This document shows positions 1 through 10,486 of a stretch of DNA of 64,000 nucleotides, one piece after another. Each line of letters starts with the position of its first letter. The first letter of the stretch is position 1. Both the position numbers and the translations under genes were made by a program. This DNA is from Phyllostachys edulis (Eukaryota; Streptophyta; Magnoliopsida; Poales; Poaceae). The notes beneath the pieces are model-generated. The model had not been told where the DNA came from. It did not search any database and was given only the letters and a program-made list of their open reading frames with translations. Location: the NCBI GenBank assembly GCA_036346405.1, contig CM070563.1, forward strand, positions 25,915,600-25,979,599, written 5' to 3'.

Positions 1-1236
1 GTGCGATTAATTTATTTGAACTGAAATCATTAATAAAAAATTTAAAAAGGTGCAAAGATTCTTAAAAAAAGGGTGCAAACTTTCTTATAATTTCTAAAAT
101 GATGAGCTCTGTTATGATAAAAATATATAACACAATTATAATCCCTAAAAATGCTAGCTTTTTTTTTAAATATTATCTAGGACGCAACTCGGAAGTACGA
201 TGGGAAGGTTTCAATCGCACGCTCCCGACTCCTCTTATGCAACATGTCCGATACACATATGCAACAAAAAATTTCAACGGATCTCAGAAAATAGAGAGGG
301 GGATCCATATTCTTGACAAATTCACTTAAAAGAATTAAAGATCTCATTAGCATACATAGATATACATGAAAAATTAGTACAGAAGTTTGAAAAAACATTA
401 ATCGATGATGTTATAATCTCTGCAACATTTTGAAAACATATATGTAACATTTTGGGAGCACACCTGAAACAAATTATTAGAACCCCTACAACAAATTTCA
501 GGTATCAGACTTCTCAAGAGGCCCAACATTTGAGGCTAACTTATGAAACATTTTGATTTCATTTGTGCAACAACCAGTAGACAATTGCAACATTCAAAAA
601 AATTCTGAAAAACTCATTTCAATAATTTGTTATTGCAACACTACAAAATACAGTTCCAATATCTCAAATCACCTGTTGCAACAAGAAAACTCTATAACCG
701 CAACATGAGTATGTGGTACTACAACATTCGAAAATAGCAGGCACAAAAACCCGACTTACGGACTACAACAATTTAACAGCGAGCCAACCCACACCACCAT
801 CTCATCGCTGGAAGGCCCAAATCTGGCGAAGCGTGGCCATCCTGGCACCACCGCCTCGTCTCCTCAACCGTGTCGCCCTCTACTCGCCATCCACGCCCAC
901 CCCTACTCTAGCATCGGCCCCGCTCAATCCGAGGAGCTTTGGCCGCACGATAGGACCAAATCCGACGAGCTCCCACCATGGTGGATGGTCTCCCACGAGA
1001 GCTTGTAGTGGCGACTAGCGGCCGACTGCAAAGCACAGGATGCTGGCGAAGGCGAGCAAGCATGGCCGAAGTGCTAGGGGATGTGAGGCGAGGGATGGGT
1101 GTTTGAGGGAGAAATAGAGGGAATGGAGGTAGAGAGGAGCAAAACTCCAGCTGCGAGTTCCGACCGCCGGCGAGCCACCAAATGAAAGAGTAAGCGGAGA
1201 GGAGATGGACCACCAATGGAATTTAGGAAGGAGCCG
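1..1236. other. Gene-free stretch, repeat-like
   Basis: No coding exon is recognisable. About 400-720 is AT-rich and carries many scattered copies of a GCAACA/CAACATTT motif on the plus strand. About 780-1200 is GC-richer and its overlapping short frames look like chance. The AT-rich arm plus GC-rich core resembles a decayed transposon, but no terminal repeats could be paired. Confidence 0.4.
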
Positions 1237-1237
<1 letters not shown>

Positions 1238-1282
<45 letters not shown>

Positions 1283-1302
1283 AGAGAGAGAGAGAGAGAG
1301 AG
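1238..1302. repeat. Compound microsatellite (AT)n(GT)n(GA)n
   Basis: A run of AT dinucleotides passes directly into GT repeats (about 1251-1280) and then GA repeats (about 1281-1302). The short frames across it, which read as poly-Thr-His or poly-Ser-Leu, are artefacts of the repeat. Confidence 0.95.
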
Positions 1303-1448
1303 CGAGCTAGCTGGGAGCGGACATGGTAGGGAAAGTGAAGAGGCATATGGATAAGGGAGAGAACACTCGATTGGAGGTGTCCAATGGTATTCTCGCATCA
1401 GACATCAGGCACATGTAATTCCCTACTATCTATGAGAGAGATTGACTA

Positions 1449-1704
1449 CTTCCTTCGGTCACAAAAGAAAGTCGTTTTTGGTAGCTTGCAGTCAAATGTT
1501 ATAAACTTTGGATATCAATATAGTTTTGAATATTTAGAATGGACACATGAAAATGATACATGCAAATTTATCTCAAAAAATACATTCATAATATCGTAAT
1601 TTTAGTAGGTTTTATAAATATATTACAATATAAATAAGTGGTCAAAGTTGCATTTTTTTACCATGTTGATGTCCAAAACGACTTCTTTTTGTGATTGGAG
1701 TGAA
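1449..1704. mobile_element. Stowaway-like MITE (Tc1/Mariner type)
   Basis: The left end reads CTTCCTTCGGTCACAAAAG and the inverse of the right end reads TTCACTCCAATCACAAAAAG; both continue into a shared AAGTCGTTTT. Both ends are bordered by TA (1447-1448 and 1705-1706), the target duplication expected for Stowaway elements. The size of 256 bp fits. It has no coding capacity. Confidence 0.75.
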
Positions 1705-1706
1705 TA

Positions 1707-2154
1707 CTCTGAATTTTTCCTACTTGCTTCTAATTTTTTCAGTACAGTTTCGATGCTGAATTAAGAGATGCTTAAATATCAAGTCAATATTAGTAGCACG
1801 GTCAACATCACGGCCTGGAAATCCGGATTGAGAGAGAAACTGTTCGAAAATAAGCATGGTACTTCAACAGTATACACGGGCTTAGTACATCTAGTCATCT
1901 AGATAAGTCCTAACTAATTAGCCCAAACACTACCTCAATTAATTTGGACAAAATCATTAAACACCAATCACGCTAAGCTAACTCAATCACTCCATGCTGA
2001 ACTAGCACATCAGCTCTACCGTGCCATTCATCCAAAGAAAAAGAGCCTGTTTGAAAAGTAGTAAATTCACATGAAATAGTTGTAAACGGTATTGATTATG
2101 CATATGAACAAAATGCTACAAAATTAGTTACAAATAGTCACGGGTAAATGGACC
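1707..2154. other. Gene-free AT-rich stretch
   Basis: No exon, RNA gene or clear repeat is visible. It lies between two MITEs and would be intronic if the kinase gene at 2549-2962 extends past the left window edge. Confidence 0.5.
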
Positions 2155-2162
2155 TCTAAATT

Positions 2163-2316
2163 AGGGGCAGAGCTAGGCCTCAGGCCTCTAGACAATGACC
2201 CGAGACTTAGGATCAAAAGCCTATTAAAATATCTTTTAAAAATTAGTAAAATATGACTTCGAACCAAAAAGAGCTAAGCCAACCCCAGGCTTAACCATTG
2301 GCTGGCTCCACCCTTG
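2163..2316. mobile_element. hAT-type MITE
   Basis: The left end AGGGGCAGAGCTAGGCCT pairs with the inverse of the right end, CAAGGGTGGAGCCAGCC, a terminal motif common in grass hAT MITEs. The 8-bp flanks are TCTAAATT (2155-2162) and TCTGAATG (2317-2324), matching at 6 of 8 positions, as for an old duplication. Confidence 0.65.
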
Positions 2317-2548
2317 TCTGAATGAAAATCATTTCAGATGCCCGTCAGCCTATTGTCACTTCTATCATCTCCATCTCGATTATCATAACACTTTGTTCAT
2401 ACTATAGCAACACTATCTATGCAACATTGTAGGTCCAAATAAATTACACTAGCAAAGTAATTATATATGTCCATCTGAAAACGGTAATTCATCTTAATTT
2501 TTAGGGATAAGTGAGTCTTAGCTGATGATAATTTAATCACGGACTTAC

Positions 2549-2962
2549 CAGCCACTCCCTGTGGCCCTGGGAGCCCCCGAGGTCGAGCAGCTTGACGGCG
2601 ACGGCCTGCGCTCGCACGCCGGGCTTGAGTCGCTCGTTGACGTAGCCCTTGTACACCGGCCCGAACCCGCCCTCGCCGACGAAGTTGCTCATCGAGAAGT
2701 CCCGCGTCGCTGTCCGGAGCTCCTCCACCGTGAACGCCTGCACGCTGGACCCCGCCAGCGACAGCGACAGGTCCTCCGGCAACGGCATCCCGCCGTTGCT
2801 GCTGCCGCTCTTTGGGCCGTCCTTGCACGAGAGGCGGCTCGGCAGCTGCGCCGGCGGGCGGGAGGCGGCCTTGGTGGCGTTCTTGGGGTCGTCGTTGGAG
2901 TGGTCGCGGTGGGAGCTGAAGCAGCCGAGGGCGAACAGCGCGCTCCTCGACGTCTTCCCCAT
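2549..2962 (-). CDS. Receptor-like cytoplasmic kinase (RLCK-VII/PBL type), first exon only
   Basis: The exon encodes a short N-terminal arm and the start of a protein kinase domain: a FTVEELRTATRDFS lead-in, the glycine loop GEGGFGPVYKG, and the ATP-anchoring Lys in VAVK, ending at GHREWL. Such kinases act at the plasma membrane in immune or growth receptor signalling. The exon ends at a strong donor, CTG|GTAAGT (intron starts at 2548). An in-frame ATG also exists at 2986. I prefer 2962 because a TATA box at 3008-3013 would place the transcript start near 2980, and because this start gives an MG N-terminus with a nearby Cys (GCFSS), suited to lipid attachment, although the residue at position 6 is not the ideal Ser/Thr. 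The activation loop, HRD and DFG exons are absent down to base 1. The gene is therefore either truncated or has a first intron longer than 2.5 kb. GC content is high, as in many grass first exons. Confidence 0.8.
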
Positions 2963-3007
2963 GCGTGCGCGCTTGTGCGTGGCCAACTACTTCTGCAAAG
3001 CGCGGAG

Positions 3008-3013
3008 TTTATA
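3008..3013 (-). promoter_or_regulatory. TATA box of the kinase exon
   Basis: TATAAA on the minus strand, 46-51 bases upstream of the ATG at 2962 and only 22-27 upstream of the ATG at 2986. The spacing supports the inner start codon. Assignment is by position and motif only. Confidence 0.5.
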
Positions 3014-3099
3014 AAGGCGGAGAAGAGTACGTTCTTCAGGTATAATGTGTGGGGTGGGTTCATTTGTAGGAGTTGTCAACTTGTCATCATCAATCGAGG

Positions 3100-3430
3100 G
3101 TATGGCATAGACATGGCTACGTCTGTCGGGCCAGGCCGAAGCACGGCACTATTAGTTTGGTTCACAAGACATGGTTTGATACCTAAACAGGCTAGACCGG
3201 TATGGCCTAACGCAGCGTGCCATGCTTCGGTCCTGACCTCGGTCCAGCGGGTCAGTCTGGCCTAGCACGTATAGTATCGTGCTTGGCACAACATGACAAT
3301 GTCGTTTAGGCACGACCCGTTTAGCACTGATTGATCTGTTAGGCATGACACACAAGACTCGTCAGGAACGATTAGACACGACATGGTACGGCCCATTAGA
3401 TATGATTAGACCCGTTTAGCGATGGTCGGC
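3100..3430. repeat. Degenerate GGCACGACCCGTTTAG-type repeat
   Basis: The stretch contains many near-repeats of GGC(A/C)CGAC and CCCGTTTAG motifs (for example at 3310-3325 and 3408-3420), a style seen in terminal regions of plant hAT-like elements. No boundaries could be fixed and there is no coding region. Confidence 0.35.
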
Positions 3431-3625
3431 CCAGCTCAAAAATAACCTTGACTCCTCTTCTTGTTTGGTTTGACTAAGAATTTAGGGTTGCAAATGCCAT
3501 ACGTACTATTTAGGGCCCCAGCTCGAAAAGAACCTTGACTCCTCTTCTTGTCTGGTTTGACTAATAATTTAGGGTTGCAAATGCCATACTATTTAGGGCC
3601 CCAGCTCGAAAAGAACCTTGACTTG
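3431..3625. repeat. Tandem repeat, about 85-bp unit, 2.3 copies
   Basis: Units start with CCAGCTC at 3431, 3518 and 3601 and share AACCTTGACTCCTCTTCTTG and TTTAGGGTTGCAAATGCCAT. The third copy stops after about 25 bases. Spacing is 87 and 83 bp, the difference being a short indel next to ATACGTACT. Confidence 0.85.
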
Positions 3626-4329
3626 TCTGATTCCCAACTCAACTGTTATATGTTGTACAGAGATGTATTTTGGACCTTTTGGTAGGCTTTTGTCAGTTTA
3701 TGTGTTGATCAACTCATCTGACTTAACTCATCCGACTTACATTCAATTAAACATGAGCGGTTGAGTGTGGAACATAATTTTGCTTTTCCAAGTTGTTTAC
3801 TTTCCTCTAAATAAAGTAGACACTACTCCAAACAGTACTTTTCCCCATGGTCGAAAACCGTCAGAAAAATAGAAAAAACCGTCAATTTTTATTTTCCCGA
3901 TGGGTAACCGTCAAGAAAATCCCCTTGGGCCTAGGTGGTCGAGAAAATTCAATTTGTCTGATGGTTCACCGTCAAGAAAAATTTTCCTGATGGTTTTTGC
4001 TATTTTCCTGACGGTTTTACGAACCGCCCATAAAATGAATTTCACTGACGGGTATTAACCGTCAATAAAAATGTACCTAACGGTTGGGACATTACCGTCA
4101 ATAAAATAAACCTTGACGGTTATATCAGTATCGTCAAGAAAATAAAAGTTGACAGTTGGGACATTACCGTCAAGAAAATAAAAGTTGACGGTTGGGACAT
4201 TACTGTCAAGAAAATTAAACCTAACGGTTCTGTGCCCGTAAGCGAATTGTTTTTTCCTGAGTGTATTACCGTCACCAAAATAATTCCGTGGCTGCCAACA
4301 AAATTATTAGCAGCCAATGCTAGAAGAAA

Positions 4330-4480
4330 ATGTCAATGATCATACACACACTATTATTTGATTCATACACATCCATGCATCATATAATCCACAATACACA
4401 TCCGTGCATCATATAATCCACAATACACATCCATATATACATCTATAGTCCACAATACACATCCATACATTAATCCACAC
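4330..4480. repeat. Short tandem repeat inside the CACTA element
   Basis: The block ATACACATCCATGCATCATA followed by TAATCCACA recurs at about 30-bp spacing from 4365 and decays towards 4480. It is non-coding. Confidence 0.7.
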
Positions 4481-5430
4481 ACAAAATAAGTTCAAGCTTA
4501 AACTAGCATCATTTCAAACCCAATACCATCCATAAGGTTCACTTGCAAAAAGCAACATTGTAATCCGCACAAAAGATATCTAAAAGTCCAGTACTACCAA
4601 AATACACCTAAAGACCAATATCACATACAAGTCATGTAAGTCCATCTAAAAGTCTAGTAATACCATTTATGTTGAACTATTCAAAAGAGCTAGCAAGATA
4701 TCATCAAAGATCATGTGGATATTCAGTTGCATCTGTCGCGGTCGATGTTGTTGGCATTATGGTTGTTGCCACCATTAATGTCACCATTGCAGTTGTCGCC
4801 ATCATTGGTAGCATTGTTGCCATCAATGGTATTGTCATCGGGTGCTGAGCCCACATGGGAGGATCCAGTCCCAGTCCTGGTCCCTTCCTGTAAGGTGAAT
4901 AGAGTGTGTCAACATTATGAGTCTACCTTAGCACAAATAAACCATTAGAAATGCTAACAGAAGAGCTAAAGCAACCCACTAAACACTAGCATTAGGAGTT
5001 TGCCTAAGCACAATTAGAACCATTATAAGTGCTAAAGGAATAGCTAGACCAATCAAAATCTATGACAAGCCTGTTTTTTAACAAATGGTTGCACACGTGG
5101 ACAAAAAATTCTAGACAAACCCATTGCCACCTTACCATGAACATATAACTAAATGGGATTCAGGTTAAGCCCATGTGATAGAACACTTAACATGAGTCCA
5201 CTCGCTCACTGCTGCACTGCTTGTTGTCACTCTAACACACCAAAAAACTTTGAAAATTAATAACTAACTCATGTGAACTCCAATTGAGGTGAACCAAGTT
5301 ATTTTGGTCTTATAATTTTATTTTATATTTATCTATGTCATCCTTATCTCTACCACTATTCAGTTTGACCTTATGAAATTTGTATGTCCTTATTTAAACC
5401 TTGTCGGTTTAAACATTTTAAATGAAGTAT

Positions 5431-5740
5431 TTGAATCATGAACAGTAAGTTTTCAAAATTTATATGGGATTTATTTTATCCTAGTAGCTTCTCTGAAAAT
5501 TTTTATATTTTTATAATTTTATTTGCTATTTTTAACTCCCTAGTGAAACCTAAAATCAGTTTGAACTTAAGAAAAACCTATGTTCCTATTTAAACCTTTA
5601 CGGTTAAGGATTTTAAAATAAGTATTTAAACCTTGAATAGTGAGTTTTCAAAATTTATATGGGATCTATATCATCCCAGTAGCTTCTCTGAAAATTTTTA
5701 TATTTTTATAATTTTATTTGCTATTTTTAACTCCCTAGAG
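5431..5740. repeat. Direct repeat of about 112 bp inside the CACTA
   Basis: Copies at about 5431-5543 and 5627-5738 share GTTTTCAAAATTTATATGGG, CTTCTCTGAAAATTTTTATA and AACTCCCTAG. A third, inverted copy lies at about 6480-6590, so the block occurs in both orientations around the GC-richer core 5740-6470. That core repeats GGTCCGATC and CGGCCCAGATTG phrases. Confidence 0.85.
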
Positions 5741-7159
5741 AGGCTGACGAGTGGGCCAGGGCTGTCAGTCTCAGCGGCGAAACAAAACGGTTGGCTCAAA
5801 CGAATGTGGATGGTCCGATCGCAAACGAACGGCCCAGATTGAGTGGGGCGCATAATGACCGTGCGATCAAAATTCAACGGTCACAAAAAGTCACGCGCTT
5901 TAGTTTCAAACGAATGAAAAAGTGGTGCCGTTGGATCTAGATTCAACGGTCAAGATCGACAGGCTGTTCGGACAGTCCGAACGGCCCAGTTGATCTGGAC
6001 GATCCGATCTAGATCTAACGGTCCAAAAGCAATGCGCGTTCGGATGGTCCGAACGACCCAATTGATCTTGGCGGTTGATTTTAAATCTAACGGCTCGCGC
6101 ACGTTGGGCTTTACCATTTGAAAAATGGCATGGCCCGATTAAAATGTGGATGGTCCGATTGAAAATCGACGGCCCAGATTGCATGGAGCGTTTGGACAAT
6201 CCGACCGTCACAACTGATCCGGTCCGTCCGTTTCAAATCGAACGGTGGAGATCGTGTGGGCCAAAAAGATCTGAGCAGTTCGTTTCAAATTGAACGGCTC
6301 ACGCGCAACCTGGAGGTTAAGTTGAGTATTTTGAACGTGGCTCGGGTAGGTCCGATTGGCAAGGTTGGGTCTAACCAAGTCGATAGGGTTTGAGTCGCTA
6401 CAGTGCCAAGAGGCTCTGGCTAGGTCTAGGGTCAACTAGAACTAAAATCAAACTTCAAAAGTTTGATCGGATGGTTAAAAATATCAAATAAATTTATAAA
6501 AATACGAAATTTTTCATAGAAGCTACTGGGATGATATATGTCCCATATAAATTTTGAAAACTCACTATTCAAGGTTTAAATACTTATTTTGAACATAGGT
6601 TTTTTTAAAGTTGAAACTAATTTAAAAATTTTGACAAAAATCATATTAATTTGTGAAAAATAATCTAGTATTTGATAAAAAATACTTCCCAGGCTTCAAT
6701 ACAAGCATTAACTTGTATTTTTATTTTAAGCTTCAAGACAAGTTTGAAATTAGGGTTTGAAAATGAGGTTTTAAAAAGTAACAACTTATGCACATGCTCT
6801 TAAAAATGACAAATATGATATGAAATGTATATTATTTTATGTTCACTAACTTGAGGCTGTTACACATCCAAACGCGCGCTACCCAAATTTTTTCGCGCGA
6901 ACGCCCGAAGTGCAGAAATTTCCAAACAATTAACCTAATGGTTTTAACCATCAGGAATATATATTATATTGACGGTTTTATTATAACTGTCAGGAAATTT
7001 AGAATTTTGCTGAGGGAGTTACTATTCCCGTGACCAAATTAGTATAACTTGACAGTCGTTGCGGGCCCGTCAATATAATTTGGGTAAACGTGATGGTCGG
7101 AGCGTGCCCGTCAGCGTAATTTGTGGCCCTTAGGTTTGTTCTGTTTTCTAGTAGTGAGA

Positions 7160-7955
7160 TAGCAGGGTTTTGTCTTTGCAAAACATATGTCAACTTGGTT
7201 AGGATGGACCAGTCAAATTTTAATGGAACAAATTAACAACTGATTACATTAAGCCAAGCAATTATCCGAATATTCAGCATCTTCTCTCTCTCACACACAT
7301 AGGTACACACGCGAACACGCGCCAGTTGGCTCGGTACCCTCGTATATACAGTTGTTGATGTTTTTTTTAGTGAAATGGAGTGGGCAGTGAAGCAAATCCT
7401 CAAATTATTGTACTTCATTGGAGTGGCAAATCGTCAATTGTTTCATAGTAAAATCACTTCATAACCCGTGAGTTCATGTACATCGAGTGAAATATGAAAT
7501 AAGATGAAGATACAACATGAAGGTGCAATTCTCACTATTGTCAATTCTTGTTAATTCTCACTGGTATCAACATGTAGTAGACCTTGGTTGCCGCCCGCCA
7601 CCATGTCCCTTGCCATCGACTGCCTCCCTCATTGGCACCATAGTTACCACCTCGGCTGCCTCCCCGAACCCACAACAACAGCAAAAAAAACCTTGCCCTC
7701 CTCATCGTTGTCGCCAACACCAACTCCATTGCCTCCCTCCTAATTCACGGCCTACGACACTCTTGCCACATCAGAGCCATTGGCTGTTGAAGAGCATGGA
7801 TCTTGGTTGAATCCAATGACGAGGAATTTGACTGATTTTTCCAAAAAAAAGAGAGAGAGTAGCTGGCTGGTTTTTAGGGGTTCCTTATTTATACTTTCTT
7901 ACTAAATTGAATTTATATCACTCATATCGACGTATAATATTGAATGGTTGGACTA
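7160..7955. other. Gene-free stretch
   Basis: It is AT-rich, with a Pro/Ser-coding low-complexity patch at 7590-7770. No conserved protein segment, splice pair or terminal repeats were recognised. Confidence 0.4.
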
Positions 7956-8052
7956 TGAGCGTCGCTCAGTTGGCAGAGCGGCCGTTGTGCCTTCTGCCCA
8001 GTGCCCACCCGACCACCCGCGTTCGGTGGCTCCCCCTTTATAAAAAAAAAGG
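7956..8052 (+). repeat. tRNA-derived SINE-like relic
   Basis: GTCGCTCAGTTGGCAGAGCG resembles the A-box half of a tRNA. About 55 bases later CGCGTTCGGTGGCTCC resembles a degraded B-box, followed directly by an A-rich tail (8043-8051). The sequence does not fold into a full cloverleaf with paired acceptor stem, so a retroposed SINE head is more likely than a tRNA gene. Confidence 0.5.
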
Positions 8053-8474
8053 ACATAACAGATCCATCGACAGCAATGTGCATATATGGGAAAAGAGCAA
8101 GGCTAAGTAGCTGGTGAGAGACTTGACCTTCAACCCAACTGCCAACAGTTCCACTGCTTCAAGGTGAAGACTTGAATGCAGCAGCCTTGTGCCGACTTAT
8201 GACAAACTCTGAGCAGCTCCAGTCTTCACACAGTGAGGTACTACTCCTTCACTCATGGCCTGCTTATGGTGCCAATGGTCATATTCCGATGGTACGGAGT
8301 GCTTGTTTTAATTTACCCAAGAAATATATTTTTCCAATCAGCTATAGTTTCTGTATTTTTCTATGTAACGAATTCTAGAAAGGGCTTTCCCAAATGAAGA
8401 CATTGGCAGACAACGGTACAAGAAAATATCTTGATAAAAATAATAAAAAAAGGAATAAGCTAGGCAGAAGCCAT
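8053..8474. other. Gene-free stretch
   Basis: One possible short exon-like segment (8172-8230, ending at a GAG|GTACTA donor-like site) encodes nothing I recognise. No other signal is seen. Confidence 0.35.
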
Positions 8475-8483
8475 TAGTAACCC

Positions 8484-8621
8484 GAAAATAAATTCTATAG
8501 GACGGGACCTCAGGGAGGTCCATGCATCTACCGTCCATCAGAAGAGAGAGAGAGAATGATGAGATCGAACGGTGAAGAAGAAATACCTCACCGTGAGGCC
8601 CCGTCCATAAAATTTGTTTCC
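8484..8621. mobile_element. Mutator-like MITE with 9-bp TSD
   Basis: Left end GAAAATAAATTCTATAGGAC pairs with the inverse of the right end, GGAAACAAATTTTATGGAC; both run on into CGGG(A/G)CCTCA. The identical 9-mers TAGTAACCC at 8475-8483 and 8622-8630 are the duplication length typical of Mutator-type elements. At 138 bp it is non-coding. The right part of the same MITE is present again at about 23962-24045. Confidence 0.85.
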
Positions 8622-9010
8622 TAGTAACCCACTAATCATTTAGAAGAATATCTGGTGTCTAATTAGCACTGGGTTACATCTGATCCACTTGGTCAAGAGT
8701 CTACGTCTTGCTAAAGCCCAAGCCGATAAATTTTTTTTTAAAAAAAAAGACTCTACAGAGACATCTGTCGTTGTTTGATTGCTATTTTGTCTGCCATTTG
8801 GACAAGTTGGAGCTTGAGAAGTGCATTCGCAGCCTTGTCACTGTCACTGAATATATAATTATGATCCTATGTACTGCAGGACAGAAAATGTTCAATGGCC
8901 TCACTATGATCAAGCTGTGAGAGCTCATGCGGCCACTGCCTCAACTGTTCGATTGCACATTTACACCACATAAAGTCAAATGACTAAAGTTTTTATACTA
9001 GTCATTCTAA
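8556..9010. repeat. Duplicated segment, copy 1
   Basis: This segment, from the inside of the Mutator MITE onwards, recurs at 23962-24197 plus 37159-37392, where the copy is split by the Copia element. Shared landmarks are CTAATTAGCACTGGGTT, AGCCCAAGCCGATAA, AGACTCTACAGAGACATCT and ACAAGTTGGAGCTTGAGAAG. Part of it resembles an exon (AG|GACAGAAAATGTTC at about 8880), but I do not recognise a protein. The copies stay alignable until a hAT-like insertion begins at 9012 in this copy. Confidence 0.9.
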
Positions 9011-9011
9011 G

Positions 9012-9340
9012 TAGGGGTGCAAACGGAGCGGATACGGTCGGATATCGCTCATCCCGTATCATTTTCCATAATTTTTCTTGGATTCGGAATCGGACACGGA
9101 CAATGCCGGACACAAATACGAATACGGATAGTCTCGGTCACGAATACGGAGCGAATACATGCCGAACCGAATACGGATTGTCTCGGTCACGAATACTTAT
9201 TCGGATATTGCATGAAAACATAAACCATATATATCACACAAATAAAGATCAATCAACCATACTACATGTCCAAAATGCAACTAGTAGTAGTTTAACAAAC
9301 AAATTTAAATATATCACACGATAACATAGGCTATTTAAGC
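9012..9340 (+). mobile_element. hAT-like element, 5' terminus
   Basis: The start TAGGGGTGCAAACGG, followed by many CGGATA(C/T) and TCGGACACGG phrases, is typical of a plant hAT terminal region. Comparison with the uninterrupted duplicate at 37385-37395 places the insertion after ATTCTAA. No matching CCGTTTGCACCCCTA end was found before 10972, so the far end is lost or lies beyond the inserted LTR element. Confidence 0.55.
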
Positions 9341-9543
9341 AATTATGTGGAGAGTGGAGACCATACTACGTCCCCTGTCTGTGACCCCCTCAAGGCGTCA
9401 GGGGAACTACAGTCGAGGACAGAGGAACTAAAACGACATAGTATTGTTTTAACTAGAATCTATCTCTCATCTTTCAGCGTAGAGCATACAGGAGAGAGAG
9501 GCCAATTGATCAATGAAACATATGCTAAGCTACAAGAGCATAC

Positions 9544-9797
9544 CTTGACAGTGTCATCAGTTGGGTGGGCCTCTGCTACATCACACAACTTCCTAACAAT
9601 ATAATAAGCCAAATATTTCCCATCTGTTGTTCCATACTCTCCCAATACCCAGCATATTATCTGAAAGTAAAATGAAACAATATAATTTAACCCAAAAAAC
9701 TTGCTATGGGATAGGAATGAAAGAGGAAACATATAACTACCTGCAGAAACGAAGAAGGAAGCTTTGGCTCCCCCACAATCCGAAGATAGGAATCTAC
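9544..9797 (-). pseudogene. AP-4 complex subunit epsilon, two-exon fragment
   Basis: AP-4 epsilon is a large adaptin subunit of a trans-Golgi vesicle coat. Two consecutive exons survive with their splice sites: 9741-9797 (encodes VDSYLRIVGEPKLPSSFLQ, donor G|GTAGTT) and 9544-9660 (encodes IICWVLGEYGTTDGKY onward to DDTVK, acceptor TTTCAG, donor AAG|GTATGC). The intron between them is 80 bp. The expected next exon (around AYAVTALMKIY) is absent below 9540 and no earlier adaptin exon lies above 9797. About 58 residues remain of a protein normally near 900-1000. The exons are intact, so capture is recent enough to keep the frame, but the gene cannot work. Confidence 0.85.
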
Positions 9798-9799
9798 CT

Positions 9800-10480
9800 G
9801 TTTAAGAAAAACAACAATGAGTTATGCTAATAGATCAAGTAGTGAGAAAGTTAATTACTTGGAAAATTCCTAGCTATCACATGTAGCTACTTCAATAGCA
9901 TAAATTATTTTGTTGATTTTCATCCTTCTATCAGTAATTTAGTATATATCTACTAAAATCTTCCGTAAGGTGTGGCAAGCTGTAGAATTAAAATCATATA
10001 GTACCAATATGCCATAGAACTTGCACTTGCCATCTATTAGAGTTCATGCACAACATCAAGATAGTTCTAAATTTCTAATGTATTTTGATTTCAAATTTTG
10101 TCAAAAAATTTATTGCACCACAACTATAGTAATCTCCACCGTAAATCTAATTGATGGCAAGAACAAACATTAAGGATCGTACTCTTTGTAATTGTGTAAA
10201 TGAATTTGCAATGCAGTAGATTCTATTATAGAAGTGCAACAGGAACAAAAAATTAAGGAAAAGAGTTTAGGAGTTAGGGTCAAAATTAACAAAACCAGAG
10301 AGCTCAGAAAACCAAGATGCACGGAAATTAAGTTCAAGGGAAAAGGTTCAGGATTTTGTTTAAAAAAAATCAATGATTCGTACTATAACCTTGTTTGAAA
10401 GAAAAGAGTATAGCTAAACAGGGTATGCTTAAATTATCAAGTAGGCATGCAAAATAAATTGTAATCAACAGGATTAACAG
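9800..10480. other. Intron-like spacer between ELM1 and AP-4 epsilon fragments
   Basis: AT-rich, with no exon recognised. If the region is transcribed leftward it would act as a hybrid intron joining the ELM1 donor at 10486 to the AP-4 epsilon acceptor at 9798. Confidence 0.45.
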
Positions 10481-10486
10481 ACTTAC

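Larger units (their letters stand above)
3821..7156. mobile_element. Non-autonomous CACTA transposon (TSD AGA)
   Basis: The left end CACTACTCCAAACAG and the inverse of the right end CACTACTAGAAAACAG are CACTA-type inverted termini. The 3-bp AGA directly outside both ends (3818-3820, 7157-7159) is the expected target duplication. Inside, 3841-4290 and 6930-7120 hold many copies of the sub-terminal motif ACCGTCA(A/G)GAAAA or its complement. No transposase exon is recognisable, so the element would need one supplied in trans. The short frames inside look like chance. Confidence 0.9.

Noticed and set aside
4715..4948. A 77-codon frame within the first CACTA
   Set aside because: Leu-rich from a GTTG/CATTG-rich repeat stretch; no transposase similarity.
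7956..8052. Functional tRNA gene
   Set aside because: A- and B-box-like halves are present but the acceptor and anticodon stems do not pair, and an A-rich tail follows. A SINE relic is more likely.
8708..8920. Possible host exon in the duplicated segment
   Set aside because: An AG|GACAGAAAATG junction looks exon-like, but I recognise no protein in any frame and both copies show differences without clear coding constraint.
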